This document shows, piece after piece, positions 1-9,651 of a stretch of DNA of 64,000 nucleotides. The position numbers and the translations under genes are program-made. Source of the DNA: a secondary endosymbiont of Ctenarytaina eucalypti (GTDB taxonomy: Bacteria; Pseudomonadota; Gammaproteobacteria; Enterobacterales; Enterobacteriaceae). A model generated the notes under the pieces. That model was not told the origin of the DNA. It made no database searches and saw only the letters and a program-made list of their open reading frames with translations. Location of the stretch: NCBI RefSeq assembly GCF_000287335.1, contig NC_018419.1:930001-994000 (forward strand). Direction: 5' to 3'. Numbering within the stretch: position 1 is the first letter of the stretch; the number at the start of each line of letters is the position of its first letter.

Positions 1-795
1 CATGATCGCAACGCCGTCAGCATTCGCCAGCGCTTCGATAAGCGCCAGTGGCTGCTCGGTATTAAGCGTTCCGAGCATCAGACTGACCACCTGATCGCTG
101 ATCTCGCCCTTCCCCATGGCAATAGCCTGATCAGCTAAACTTAAAGCATCACGCATGCTGCCAGTTGCCGCCCGGGCCAGCAGCTGCAGCGCGCGAGGCG
201 CTGCAGCAATATCCTCCTGCTGCAATACCTTTGCAAGCTGACCTCGGATTTGCTCGACCTTAAGTGCCTTTAAATGAAATTGTAAGCAGCGAGAAAGCAC
301 TGTTGCGGGCAGTTTTTTTGGATCGGTTGTAGCTAATAAAAATTTCACGTGTTCAGGGGGCTCCTCCAGAGTTTTCAGAAGAGCGTTAAAACTATGGCGG
401 GATAACATGTGTACTTCATCAATCAAATACAGCTTAAATCGACCACATGCAGGGGCATACTGTACGTTATCTAGAAGTTCGCGCGTATCTTCAACTTTTG
501 TGCGCGAGGCAGCATCTATTTCAATCAGATCAACAAATCGACCTTGCTCAATTTCACGGCAATTATCGCAATGTCCGCAGGGTTTAGAAGTAATAGCGGT
601 TTTGCAATTCAGCCCTTTTGCTAGGAGACGAGCAATGGTGGTTTTACCCACGCCTCGGATGCCAGATAGTAAATAAGCATGATGAATCCTGCCTAATGAT
701 AAGCCATTTTCTAGTGCCGTCAGGACATGCTCCTGGCCTACTACATCGGCAAATATTTGTGGACGCCACTTTCTGGCAAGCACCTGGTAGCTCAT
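1..795 (-). CDS. dnaX: DNA polymerase III subunit tau/gamma (partial, cut by window edge)
   Basis: Clamp-loader ATPase of the replicative polymerase; the tau form also couples polymerase cores to the helicase. The start (MSYQVLARKW) is at 795, and 265 residues are present before the left edge cuts the gene. Visible motifs are the Walker A GVGKTT at about residues 48-53, four zinc-knuckle cysteines (64, 73, 76, 79), the Walker B-type DEVH near 126-129 and the SRC sensor motif near 168-170. All belong to the AAA+ module and are near identical to E. coli. No clear Shine-Dalgarno precedes the ATG. The tau-specific C-terminus and the frameshift site lie outside the window. The apt gene usually found upstream is not recognisable. 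Confidence 0.98.
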   Translation of the reverse strand, partial: MSYQVLARKWRPQIFADVVGQEHVLTALENGLSLGRIHHAYLLSGIRGVGKTTIARLLAKGLNCKTAITSKPCGHCDNCREIEQGRFVDLIEIDAASRTKVEDTRELLDNVQYAPACGRFKLYLIDEVHMLSRHSFNALLKTLEEPPEHVKFLLATTDPKKLPATVLSRCLQFHLKALKVEQIRGQLAKVLQQEDIAAAPRALQLLARAATGSMRDALSLADQAIAMGKGEISDQVVSLMLGTLNTEQPLALIEALANADGVAIM

Positions 796-1362
796 GAATC
801 ATCGTTTACGTGGAAAGGATAGAAAATAATCTTAACATAGCAGCACGCAACAGCGCGAGACTGTTTTCATCAGTGAGCAAGGCCCGCCTCTCCCAGGTGT
901 CGCTCCTTACATCAATAGTGTTAAAGAATATTTTGGCTCTGAGGGTTACTAGAGAGATAATGTGTGCTGCTGTCCTGATATATCGCATAAAATTGTTGCA
1001 TAAGATGCCCCTTGGCACTGATTATACCGCGGTGGTAAGCAGATAGTGCATCGCCGAGGCGTTATTGCTAACGAGTTAAATATTAACTTAAAGCATACTG
1101 CGTGCTTGTCATGCACACGTACATATTGACATTATGAAAAATAACAGGGTATGTTCAAATTGCTTAAATCAACTATTGTTATACCTTGAGACCATAGCGC
1201 TAATGCTTTTAAGTGTGTCTCAAGACATCTTTTAAAATTCTAAACTAATGAAAAGTACACCTAAGACGATAAACATGCTCTGCTAACGCATCATAACAAT
1301 AACATCCTTTCTATTATTCAACACGTATAAGCGCATGATCGCATTCTACTCTTCTTTTATAT
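796..1362. other. Intergenic region between dnaX and priC
   Basis: In E. coli this interval holds apt and ybaN. I find no credible trace of either here, only short chance frames on both strands. Confidence 0.6.
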
Positions 1363-1935
1363 ATGACAGCTTTAAAGGCAAATAGCGTGCGCGCATTTCA
1401 ACTGCTTACCGTTCTTAGTGCCCACCTTAACAATCTAGGCATACGCCTCGAAACCCAGGGGCAACATGTTGCAAAAAAATCATGTTTTGATCATCTTCTA
1501 TTTGCCACCCGTAGCAACCGCCTGAGTGATTATATGTCCGAGAGCCGTACAACGCTTTCACGTTTGTCCAGAGCTGTGGAAATAGGGCAAGCCGATCGTG
1601 TTAGGTGGCTATCGCAGCGGCTAATTGATCAAATGTCGGCTCTTTCCCGACAACTGACTCTAAACAATATATCCCAAAACCCCTCCTCTGATGCGGAGGA
1701 AGATATTTATGCCCTCCTGGCGAAACATCAAAATTACGAGAGGCGGCTACAGGCCATGATCCGAGATCGCTATAGCCTATGCTCTACTGAAAACGATCAC
1801 GTGAACGCGTGCCGACTACAAAAAGAAATCGCTGCGCTGGGAGGCCGATTACAGCGTTGCCAAGAAGCATTGACTCGTGTTGAATACCAGATAGAGCGCC
1901 AAGAACAGGAAGACGAATGCCTTACTTCGCAGTAG
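1363..1935 (+). CDS. priC: Primosomal replication protein N'' (PriC)
   Basis: PriC helps reload DnaB helicase at stalled forks, independently of PriA. The 190-residue product aligns with E. coli PriC (about 175 aa). Shared elements are a FDxxLFxTR core near residues 42-50, L..L..AVE and WLxxxLxxQ near 66-90, and a C-terminal helical HxxxERRLxxMxxxR block followed by RLxRCxxAL..VE. It contains long amphipathic helices and no membrane segment. Divergent orientation beside dnaX matches E. coli, which supports the call. The N-terminus is slightly longer than usual, and no good Shine-Dalgarno is seen before the ATG at 1363, so the start is uncertain. The gene is unusually divergent for this window but intact. 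Confidence 0.9.
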   Translation: MTALKANSVRAFQLLTVLSAHLNNLGIRLETQGQHVAKKSCFDHLLFATRSNRLSDYMSESRTTLSRLSRAVEIGQADRVRWLSQRLIDQMSALSRQLTLNNISQNPSSDAEEDIYALLAKHQNYERRLQAMIRDRYSLCSTENDHVNACRLQKEIAALGGRLQRCQEALTRVEYQIERQEQEDECLTSQ

Positions 1936-2035
1936 GCATAAGAGAGTTTCACTCATTTGTTAATGTGTTCACGATATCTTCTATAAATAAGGATTCATGC
2001 CTGCCTGGAGTAGGCGCACCAGGTAATATTAGGAA

Positions 2036-2185
2036 ATGCTTTTTTTAAATACGCAATATCGGTCAATTTTTATGATGATGCTAGAGAAAATTCATGTTGC
2101 AACGAAGCGAGCTCTGGCGCTGTCAGAAATCGTCAAAAGCATTACTTTTGTAAGTCGAATGCCCCAATTTAACCTGTTCTGCTTC
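2036..2185 (+). pseudogene. Possible rsmS (ybaM) remnant or divergent small gene
   Basis: This is the first part of a 118-codon open frame (2036-2392). It lies 100 bp after priC on the same strand, where E. coli carries the small gene rsmS. A 19-residue stretch starting at the LE of residues 16-17 and ending in EIVK aligns without gaps to the middle of E. coli RsmS (identities LE, L and IVK, plus conservative changes). The preceding hydrophobic run is also similar. The rest of the frame is AT-rich, cysteine-rich and unrelated, as expected for a decayed gene running on into spacer. Position and order support the idea; the similarity alone is weak. Confidence 0.3.
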
Positions 2186-2414
2186 TTCCTGGGCACAACA
2201 TTAAAGTGTTCAGGATATATTTTCTATCTGATTAATATCAGGATTATAAGCAACATGATGTTATTAAATAAAAAGAAAATTTTTAACAATCTTCCATCTA
2301 AAAAAGGATGTTTTAAGTTGATGCTGGCCATATTTTGGCTTCTTAACAGCTTTATCCAGTGCAGGCAATGTACAAAAAATAGTTATTGCTAGCACAATGC
2401 TTCGTCTTAGTCTA

Positions 2415-2449
2415 AGCCTTAGCCTTAGCCTTAGCCTTAGCCTTAGCCT
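2415..2449. repeat. Hexanucleotide tandem repeat (AGCCTT)n
   Basis: Five perfect AGCCTT copies followed by a partial sixth (35 bp), preceded by a degenerate copy. It is the only clean microsatellite-like array seen in the window and lies in non-coding sequence. Confidence 0.95.
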
Positions 2450-2611
2450 CTACGATGCAAAAGCTAAGCGGATCAGGAATGAAGATTGAAAAAATTATGT
2501 AGCAGTTTTCTACTGATTGCCTTTGATAACCTACGTTCTTTCTCAGGTGTTTTGACTACAGCACCCGCTTAAAAGTCACTCTCAATACAGCAGCTACGCA
2601 CATATTCACAT

Positions 2612-2663
2612 CTAGGTAATATTTATTACCCCTTGAAGAAACGGGGTGCTAAATATTACCTAG
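2612..2663. repeat. Long inverted repeat (21-bp arms, 10-nt loop)
   Basis: Arms 2612-2632 and 2643-2663 pair at 18 of 21 positions: a 14-bp AT-rich outer stem (CTAGGTAATATTTA), a 3-bp internal mismatch and a CCCC/GGGG inner stem closing a 10-nt loop. No T-run follows on either strand, so it is not a typical intrinsic terminator. It has no flanking gene within about 600 bp (nearest is the possible rsmS remnant to the left). Confidence 0.9.
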
Positions 2664-5208
2664 TAGAAAATGATACCAGTAACACTTCTCCTAAGCCACG
2701 TCATATCAGCCAGCGTTCGGCTTCACCAGGGAGTTTTTTATCAAACTACGGACCGTCTATACATCGACGGTGCTATTATGCGAAGCATCTAAAAAAGAAA
2801 CAGTGCATATTTTACCATATCTCCTTTAGATAGTGCGAAAGAAAAATGACTCATTCGTCACCACGAGACTGTAAGTTATTTTAGCTGACTTCACCAGACG
2901 TGAGCCGGTAACTACTCTCTTAATCATCTAGGGAATGATTTCACTGCATGTTAATGTTTATATACTAATAGAAATAATCTTTGGATATTATTTGGCAATA
3001 AAAAATAACCTTTTAACCCTTGGCGGAAGTGCCATCAGTTTAACAATGCAATCACTCTTCTCTGTAGCATACGAGGCATATAGTTGAGCACGCATTAAAT
3101 ATATTAGCACGGCGATACCCTATCTCGAGTCTGAGTAGATACCGCATCATTCAGCCGGTTCCGAATCACCATGGTCAACTTTGACGCATCTTACCGTATT
3201 CATTTCAATACCGCTCATTGATGAAAAAGTGTTAAATTAAAAACATATCTTCTTTATGATACGCTTTCTCTAGAATAAAGTTTGGCGCTCAAGACATCAA
3301 GAGCACCGCTACCTGTTAACTATATATATAGACCGCAGCTTTGCTTAGAAGGTCCAGACATCTGCTCTTTAGCGCGGATACAATAATTAACAGAGCATAA
3401 AGAATAGTATGGATAATAAGTTTTTTATTGAATGTATTTCAATCATTGATTGATTGTATTTTAACGTCTGTTATTGTAAAGAAATCACAACTAAACTGTG
3501 CTTTTCTACAAAAGCAAGCTAAGACTTTTCGCATAAGAAGAAAATATCACAGCGTTATGAAATGACCTCTTCTATTCTTAAAAGGCTTAAGGTTTTTAAA
3601 TAAGTGGTTAAAAATCAGCAGTATAAAGATCAACACATCGCATCTAGCCTAATAACATCTCAAGATAACGCACGCGCTGCATATAAAGGCGCTGTTCTAA
3701 TTTATCGAACAGAAGAAAACCGAACATACTTTACATAAACCGACAGTAATATAAAGAAGACCAGGCTAATAAGCAGAAAAACCAGGGCTAATTTTGCATA
3801 GGAGAGCATCAATATATAATTATGTATATTTATTAATAATTGTAATTATTTTTTTGAACACGCGTACTTTCTTCGCACACACTATGCGCTGTATAGTAAA
3901 GATATTGATAACATCAGACCCGTAATGCCGCCCATAAGGTGTTACTTAATGATTTTAGGTTACCCGACAGGGATCAACGCACAACAAGACAGCATAGGCT
4001 TTTTTATTGAGGAAAATATATATAAGTAAGATCGATATCTTGATGCTTAAATTTTATTTAAAAAACTTTTACAGTCTTTTCTTTAACAATACATCTATAG
4101 TATATTTAAATTAAAAATATAATATCTTTCATAGTGTTATAACTTTTTTCAACAATGCTTGTATCCTCAGGACCGCAGCTTTTTGAGATGCGGATGCTGC
4201 ACCTAATGATTTCCTGCTCTTTTATGGTTCTGCATGATCTTCTACTTATGTAATGCATCTATATTTACTTACTCACGTAAGAACAATAGTTTATATAGTT
4301 CTTTATGATAGTTGCGCTACTTTTTCTGATAAGTTATTATTTTAAATTTAATGTAAGCCCTAGAGAGGGGTGTGCGTTTTCGAGCGTGCTACACGCATGT
4401 TTCGCGAATAATTATAAAGATGTAATGCTGATATAGATATCTCTCTTAGGCAGGCTGATGTGTATCAGTTAGTGCAGTACTGCTGATATCACCATTGGCT
4501 AATATGCCTATCGCATTATAGTTATACAGCCCACATAACCACTGAGAAGTTTTTTGATCTATCTTCAGCTATACTGCATACCTATAATAAATGATAGCCT
4601 ATTTAAAATAGTAGGGTTAATCTAACTAATCTTTCGAGCAAGTTTAAGACGAATGCTCAATCTTTACATTTCCCAACAAAGCGTTATGCAAGTAACGTGT
4701 ATCACACATATTGTCAAAAAGGTTATTATAATACTCGGATAAGTCTAATTTTATTACAGGAAATATAGAGAACTGTAGAGTACATGCTACTAGCATAATT
4801 TCTATCGGAAAGGAGCATATCCCACCTCTCTTTTCGCAGGTCTAGTATGATCAAAGAACATTAATTCTGCACTTTACGCTAGCAAAGCTAAGAAAATAAA
4901 TAAAGAAATAGCATTAGAGGCAACAATATACACACTTTTGATTAAATGAATTTTCTAACCTACCGTTCTGCGTAGGTAGCAGGTACTGTAGTTATAGTCT
5001 CAATCGCACGTTCCTGAACTAAGCTTTTAGAAGTTCTGAACGGCGGATGCATTGCCGAACGATAGATTTTTTATCTGAACATGTTTCATAACTACCTCCA
5101 GATAAAGCAAACCGCATACAGTTGATATATAGAACAACGGATTTGCATTTTCATACAACCAGTTGTTAAATAAATTTTGTAATCATCATCAAAAGTGATT
5201 GACCAAAT

Positions 5209-5285
5209 TGGTACGCCCTACAGGATTCGAACCTGTAACCTACGGCTTAGAAGGCCGTTGCTCTATCCAACTGAGCTAAGGGCGC
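5209..5285 (-). tRNA. argU: tRNA-Arg (anticodon UCU)
   Basis: A complete 77-nt cloverleaf on the minus strand. The acceptor starts GCGCCCT, the anticodon stem ACGGC/GCCGT encloses CTTCTAA (anticodon TCT), the T-loop is TTCGAAT, the discriminator is A, and CCA is encoded at 5211-5209. The sequence matches E. coli argU, and its place beside folD is also ancestral. It reads AGA/AGG codons. One difference is that the first acceptor pair is G1-U72 (wobble) rather than G-C. Confidence 0.98.
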
Positions 5286-5469
5286 AAACGCAATAGCTGC
5301 AATCTTACATTGATATTGCATTATACTGAGATCAGTATTTCAGTCAATGTTCTTTCTGTCGATTCTTTTACGAATACAAGATTAGGATACATTCTGCACC
5401 TGACAGCGGAACGCTCTTCTGACAAAATAGCCCCTTCAGGGTAATTGCAACAATGGATGTCCTATTCAG

Positions 5470-6348
5470 ATGGTAGCAAAAATAATTGATGGTACGGCTA
5501 TTGCTCAGCAAGTCAGGGATGAAGTGGCAAGGCGGGTACAAAAACGCCTCGAGGCAGGTAAGCGACCACCGGGACTGGCGGTAGTACTAGTAGGCGCTGA
5601 TCCCGCCTCGCAAATTTATGTTGCCAGCAAGCGTAAGGCTTGTGAGGACGTTGGCTTTCTCTCTTTATTTCATAATCTTCCGAGCACAGTTACGGAGATG
5701 GAATTACTAGCCCTGATTAATCAGCTAAACTCTGACCACCGCATAGATGGCATTTTAGTGCAACTGCCACTTCCGGAGGGAATTAATAATATTGGCGTGC
5801 TAGAGCTCATAGCGCCGGATAAAGACGTAGATGGCTTCCATCCCTATAATATCGGCCGGCTATGTCAACGCGCACCGTTACTGCGACCCTGTACACCGCG
5901 TGGTATTTTGACGCTGCTTACGCGTTATCGCATCGATACCTTTGGCCTCAATGCTGTCGTGGTCGGCGCATCGAATATCGTCGGACGACCCATGAGTCTT
6001 GAGCTGTTGCTGGCAGGCTGTACCGTAACTATCACACACCGGTTCACGCGTGATTTAGGGCGTCATATTGCAAACGCCGATCTACTAGTAGTGGCAGTAG
6101 GCAAGGCTGGTTTTATTCTTGGTGAGGGCATTAAACCTGGAGCAGTAGTCATGGATGTCGGGATTAATCGTTTAGATAGCGGTAAAGTAGTCGGTGACGT
6201 GGATTATGCTAGCGCTTCTAAGCGTGCGGCGTACATTACGCCGGTACCCGGCGGGGTAGGCCCAATGACGGTTGCCACACTCATTCAGAATACCTTGCAG
6301 GCCTGTGAGGATTATCACGATACGTCAACACAGAAGACCTTATTATAA
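5470..6348 (+). CDS. folD: Bifunctional methylenetetrahydrofolate dehydrogenase/cyclohydrolase
   Basis: Interconverts 5,10-methylene-THF and 10-formyl-THF using NADP, supplying one-carbon units for purine synthesis and initiator fMet. The product has 292 aa (E. coli 288). Catalytic residues sit at the same numbers as in E. coli: Y50 and K54 in [12 protein letters not shown]98 in VQLPLP, D121 in KDVDGFHP. The Rossmann segment [11 protein letters not shown] and the C-terminal [10 protein letters not shown] signature are intact. The extra C-terminal residues (DTSTQKTLL) replace the normal tail. It is transcribed alone, away from argU, as in E. coli. It fits functionally with purE/purK/purC in this window. 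Confidence 0.98.
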   Translation: MVAKIIDGTAIAQQVRDEVARRVQKRLEAGKRPPGLAVVLVGADPASQIYVASKRKACEDVGFLSLFHNLPSTVTEMELLALINQLNSDHRIDGILVQLPLPEGINNIGVLELIAPDKDVDGFHPYNIGRLCQRAPLLRPCTPRGILTLLTRYRIDTFGLNAVVVGASNIVGRPMSLELLLAGCTVTITHRFTRDLGRHIANADLLVVAVGKAGFILGEGIKPGAVVMDVGINRLDSGKVVGDVDYASASKRAAYITPVPGGVGPMTVATLIQNTLQACEDYHDTSTQKTLL

Positions 6349-6452
6349 AAATGTCTGCTTTTTTAAAGAGCCCCCTCTCTCTTCTTAAGTCATACAATCT
6401 TTTAAAGATTGGCGGAAGATAAAAGCCCTGCAAGATCAGTAAGCTAGTAATA

Positions 6453-6545
6453 CATAAAGCTAACAATTTGTATGACTGTAAACTGCAAGAAGGCACCCCA
6501 AGACGCTCTAATATGAACGCTGTGAGCTGGAGGCGGAAGAGCACC
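6453..6545 (+). pseudogene. Possible ybcJ relic (S4-like RNA-binding protein)
   Basis: Downstream of folD on the same strand, exactly where E. coli has ybcJ, one frame reads H....L.D....EG, matching the N-terminal part of YbcJ at five of fifteen aligned positions. After an apparent internal deletion, an AV..R segment resembles the later S4 region. No start codon or full reading frame remains. The assignment rests on order and orientation plus weak similarity, and chance cannot be excluded. Confidence 0.3.
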
Positions 6546-6603
6546 CAGGAGATAACACATCTCTCTACTACCCGGTTTTGATCTAACAGCGTTTTAGGGG
6601 GGG

Positions 6604-7995
6604 TTAACCTCGGCGCCAGGTCGTACCCTCATAGCCGTCTTCTAATACAATGCCCCGTGCAGTTAGTCTGTCGCGAATGTCATCCGCCAATGCCCATTGC
6701 CGCGATTTACGTGCATGATTGCGCTTCTGGATTAAGAGTGCGATTTCAGCACTTACAGACGGGGAGCCGCTAGCACCTCCCCGCTGCTGGAGAAAGATAT
6801 CCGGATCTTGACCGAGCAGCCCTAGCACGCCAGCTAACTGGCGTAAAATTCCCGCCATCCCATGGGCGACCATCGGCTTCGTGTTTTTTAGGCGGTTTAC
6901 TTCTCGGGCAAGATCAAACAAGACTGAGTAGGCTTCTGGGGTATTGAAGTCATCATCCATGGCCTCGGCAAACTTCGCTGCAAATTTTTCTCCATAGGAG
7001 GGCACGGTTGCACAATGCGTGCCGCGCAAAGCGGTATAAAGCCGCTCAAGCGCAGACCGAGATTGCATCAAACTTTCTTCGCTATAATGAAGCGGACTAC
7101 GGTAATGCCCGGACATCAGAAAATATCGCACTGTTTCCGCATCATAAGAGTGAAGAACGTCACGCACTGTAAAAAAGTTGCTGCGCGATTTAGATATCTT
7201 TTCTCGATCCACCATCACCATCCCGGTATGCATCCAAATATTAACATAAGGACCATCATAAGCGCAGGTGGACTGCGCTATTTCATTTTCATGATGTGGG
7301 AAAATCAAGTCCGATCCGCCGCCGTGAATATCAAAATGATGCCCAAGCTGTTGAAGATTAATCGCAGAACATTCAATATGCCACCCCGGACGACCAGCAC
7401 CCCACGGTGATGGCCAGCTGGGCTCATCGGGCTTCGACATTTTCCACATGACAAAATCCATGGGGTTGCGTTTTGCTTCAGTTACATCAACACGAGCTCC
7501 AACCTGTAGCTGCCTTAGATCCTGCTTCGACAATAATCCATAAGCGCTATGGCTCTGAACAGAGAACATCACATCACCGTTAGTCGCCACATACGCATGT
7601 TCTCTATCGAGCAGTTGCCCTACTAGTGCAATTATTGAATTTATATATTGAGTAGCGCGTGGCTCATGGTTAGGACGAAGAATATTTAGCTTGTCGAAAT
7701 CAGCATGCATCGCCCGAATCATGCGATTCGTTAGCTCATGATAGGGCTCGCCGCTTTCAGCAGCACGGCGGATAATGTTATCTTCTATATCGGTAATATT
7801 ACGGACATAATTAACATCAAAACCGCGATAGCGCAGATAGCGGATAACGACATCAAAAGCAACGAAAGTGCGACCATGTCCAATATGGCATAGGTCATAT
7901 ACGGTCATACCGCAGACATAAATGCCAACTTTAAGGGCATCGATAGGTTTAAATTCCTCTTTTTGGCGCGTCAAAGTGTTAAAGATCTTTAGCAT
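6604..7995 (-). CDS. cysS: Cysteinyl-tRNA synthetase
   Basis: Class I aminoacyl-tRNA synthetase charging tRNA-Cys; essential. With the ATG at 7995 the protein is 463 aa (E. coli 461) and begins MLKIFNTL like E. coli; an in-frame TTG one codon upstream is ignored. Zinc ligand C28 in YVCGMT, HIGH at about 37-40, GWHIECSA (second zinc Cys) and the HHENE zinc/active-site segment are present. The KMSKS loop reads KISKS, a tolerated variant. The C-terminal anticodon-binding region ends GTTWRR as in E. coli. A GGAA lies about 11 nt before the start. It is convergent with folD, in the ancestral arrangement. Confidence 0.98.
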   Translation of the reverse strand: MLKIFNTLTRQKEEFKPIDALKVGIYVCGMTVYDLCHIGHGRTFVAFDVVIRYLRYRGFDVNYVRNITDIEDNIIRRAAESGEPYHELTNRMIRAMHADFDKLNILRPNHEPRATQYINSIIALVGQLLDREHAYVATNGDVMFSVQSHSAYGLLSKQDLRQLQVGARVDVTEAKRNPMDFVMWKMSKPDEPSWPSPWGAGRPGWHIECSAINLQQLGHHFDIHGGGSDLIFPHHENEIAQSTCAYDGPYVNIWMHTGMVMVDREKISKSRSNFFTVRDVLHSYDAETVRYFLMSGHYRSPLHYSEESLMQSRSALERLYTALRGTHCATVPSYGEKFAAKFAEAMDDDFNTPEAYSVLFDLAREVNRLKNTKPMVAHGMAGILRQLAGVLGLLGQDPDIFLQQRGGASGSPSVSAEIALLIQKRNHARKSRQWALADDIRDRLTARGIVLEDGYEGTTWRRG

Positions 7996-8719
7996 CAAAA
8001 ATTATTCCATATGTCTTTAAATAACGAGTGTAGCGAAGCCTGGCGTGCCAGGTCAATAAACCTAACAAGGCATTAAAGAAAGCATCCGTATCAAATCAAA
8101 ACACATTATGCTGTGCTGCTATGAAGTTTAAGTAGCACATGCTTGTCATCTTGGAGTGATCATTATCTTATAGAGTTTAACTGCATCTCTGCATATGCAG
8201 AGATGCATCGATATGCTGCAACTAAAGCATCAGCTAAGGGTATTAAAAGCGTTGATTTAACTCTTCAGCCGTAGCGATTATGGGGTAGGCATGTTATGCA
8301 TAACACCTTTTCTTGATGCGGAGCTATCTATCGTTGAGCTTTAAGGAAAGGCTCGGTCAGCCCCCTCAGGCCATCCTAACGTGAGGGCTATAAATATCTT
8401 TGACTCGAATACTGTTTATGCATGCACCTTATCAACCTGCCTGAACATTCGATATGACGATTTTTCCTACTCGTTACGACAATAACTTTCTCGGGGCTTT
8501 TAAAAAAATTCAATAGCCATTTAGCACATGCTTTCAATGATCCCTAGCAGGATTGTTTATGAAATAAATGATTTTTATATCACCATTAATAATTTATTCA
8601 TAAAAGGTATCTGATTTATTACTGGGAGAGAAAAAAGTTGTCTGAACACTAGTGAAAACACATTATACCCCGAAAAAATCGCGTTATGGTAGCAGTCAAG
8701 TATAGAAACGATTCACAGC
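7996..8719. other. Intergenic region upstream of the ppiB relic
   Basis: Divergent interval between cysS and the ppiB remnant. It contains the perfect 26-bp palindrome at 8182-8207 and an imperfect stem around 8358-8389 (AGCCC..CTCA/TGAGGGCT). No intact frame is seen. The 5' part of ppiB should lie towards its right end but is too degraded to delimit. Confidence 0.6.
8182..8207. repeat. Perfect 26-bp palindrome
   Basis: A 13-bp arm (TGCATCTCTGCAT) is followed immediately by its exact reverse complement, with no spacer. It lies in non-coding sequence between cysS and the ppiB relic. It is not followed by a T-run. Confidence 0.95.
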
Positions 8720-8869
8720 ATGCAAGGCATACTCCATTGCATGAACGTGGTGAATAATGACTTTCTGAGTGTTTTTCAGCATCCAGACAACTGGAAATCG
8801 TCTTTCTTTGACGAGGTCAAGAAGGATCTCCATGTGGAATATAAAACTAAAAGCATCGTAGTGGGATTC
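8720..8869 (+). pseudogene. ppiB: ppiB relic (peptidyl-prolyl cis-trans isomerase B)
   Basis: A frame here reads NVVNNDFL, a W 15 residues after the start of that motif, F-DEV, then K-K and a VVG. This follows the E. coli PpiB segment NVVDNDFL...W...F.EV...K.K.V..G in order and at nearly the same spacing. The upstream half of the protein (HS.TAQFF equivalent) is only faintly visible with frame changes and an in-frame TAG, and the C-terminus is lost. Strand and position (cysS divergent from ppiB, then lpxH) are those of E. coli. It is clearly a pseudogene; peptidyl-prolyl isomerisation would have to be supplied elsewhere. Confidence 0.75.
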
Positions 8870-8931
8870 AAAAATAGTACAGCAAAACTTTTTATCAGCT
8901 CTTTACGGATCGCGAGGTCAACCTACCTAGC

Positions 8932-9651
8932 ATGTCAACGCTATTTGTCTCTGATATTCATCTTAACATACAAGCGCCGGTCATTACCGGCAGTTTTCTA
9001 CATTTTTTACGTACCCGCGCTACCGCCGCTCAAGCATTGTATATTCTTGGCGATTTGTTTGAGGTCTGGATAGGCGATGATGATACCAATCCCCTGAATT
9101 ACGAGATCGCTAACGCGCTACAGGCACTCGGTCAGAAAGGCATTCCCTGCTATTTCATTCACGGTAATCGTGATTTTCTGCTCGGCCACCGATATGCTAT
9201 AATTTCCGATATGAAACTGCTTTCCGCACCACAAGTTATATGTGTTCACGGCGTTCGAGTAGTAATATTGCACGGTGACACCTTGTGCGCCGACGATAAA
9301 AACTACCAGCGTTTGCACCGCATATTTCATCAAGACTGGTTGAAGAAACTCTTTTTGGCGCTTCCATTGCGACTGCGAAAACAAATATCGAAAAAAATAC
9401 GCGCCAATAGTCGACTCGCTAATGCTAAAAAAACTGCCAGCGTCATGGACGTCAATGCACAATCCGTGATGTCGGTAATGGCGCATACCGACGCCATGGT
9501 GATGATCCATGGCCATACGCATCAACCGGCTATTCACGTTTTGCCTGGGGGACGCCTTCGCGCAGTGCTTGGAGCGTGGTACCACCAAGGCGTAGCTATT
9601 GAGGTTACGGGAGAATACGTCTCACTGCATGAGTTTCCTCTGCAGTTCTGA
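8932..9651 (+). CDS. lpxH: UDP-2,3-diacylglucosamine pyrophosphatase
   Basis: Hydrolyses UDP-2,3-diacylglucosamine to lipid X at the inner-membrane surface, the fourth step of lipid A synthesis. The product has 239 aa (E. coli 240). The calcineurin-like metal site is complete at E. coli numbering: D8 and H10 (SDIHL), D41 (GDLFE), N79 (GNRD), H114 (HGDTLC) and the C-terminal HGHTH pair. Its survival implies that lipopolysaccharide or at least lipid A is still made. Followed after a 1-kb spacer by purE; in E. coli these are nearly contiguous. Confidence 0.97.
   Translation: MSTLFVSDIHLNIQAPVITGSFLHFLRTRATAAQALYILGDLFEVWIGDDDTNPLNYEIANALQALGQKGIPCYFIHGNRDFLLGHRYAIISDMKLLSAPQVICVHGVRVVILHGDTLCADDKNYQRLHRIFHQDWLKKLFLALPLRLRKQISKKIRANSRLANAKKTASVMDVNAQSVMSVMAHTDAMVMIHGHTHQPAIHVLPGGRLRAVLGAWYHQGVAIEVTGEYVSLHEFPLQF

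Larger units (their letters stand above)
1936..5208. other. Gene desert between priC and argU
   Basis: About 3.3 kb of AT-rich sequence. Apart from the possible rsmS remnant, the hexamer array and the inverted repeat listed separately, only short chance frames are seen. The 12-mer GACCGCAGCTTT occurs twice (near 3332 and 4171). No tRNA, rRNA or conserved protein fragment was recognised. Confidence 0.6.

Noticed and set aside
2633-2833. 66-codon frame beginning inside the loop of the inverted repeat
   Set aside because: Starts with TTG within the hairpin, no Shine-Dalgarno, low-complexity basic composition; looks like chance.
7015-7410. 131-codon + frame inside cysS (and similar long antisense frames in rpoD, atpF, tolA)
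   Set aside because: Shadow frames opposite strongly conserved genes.
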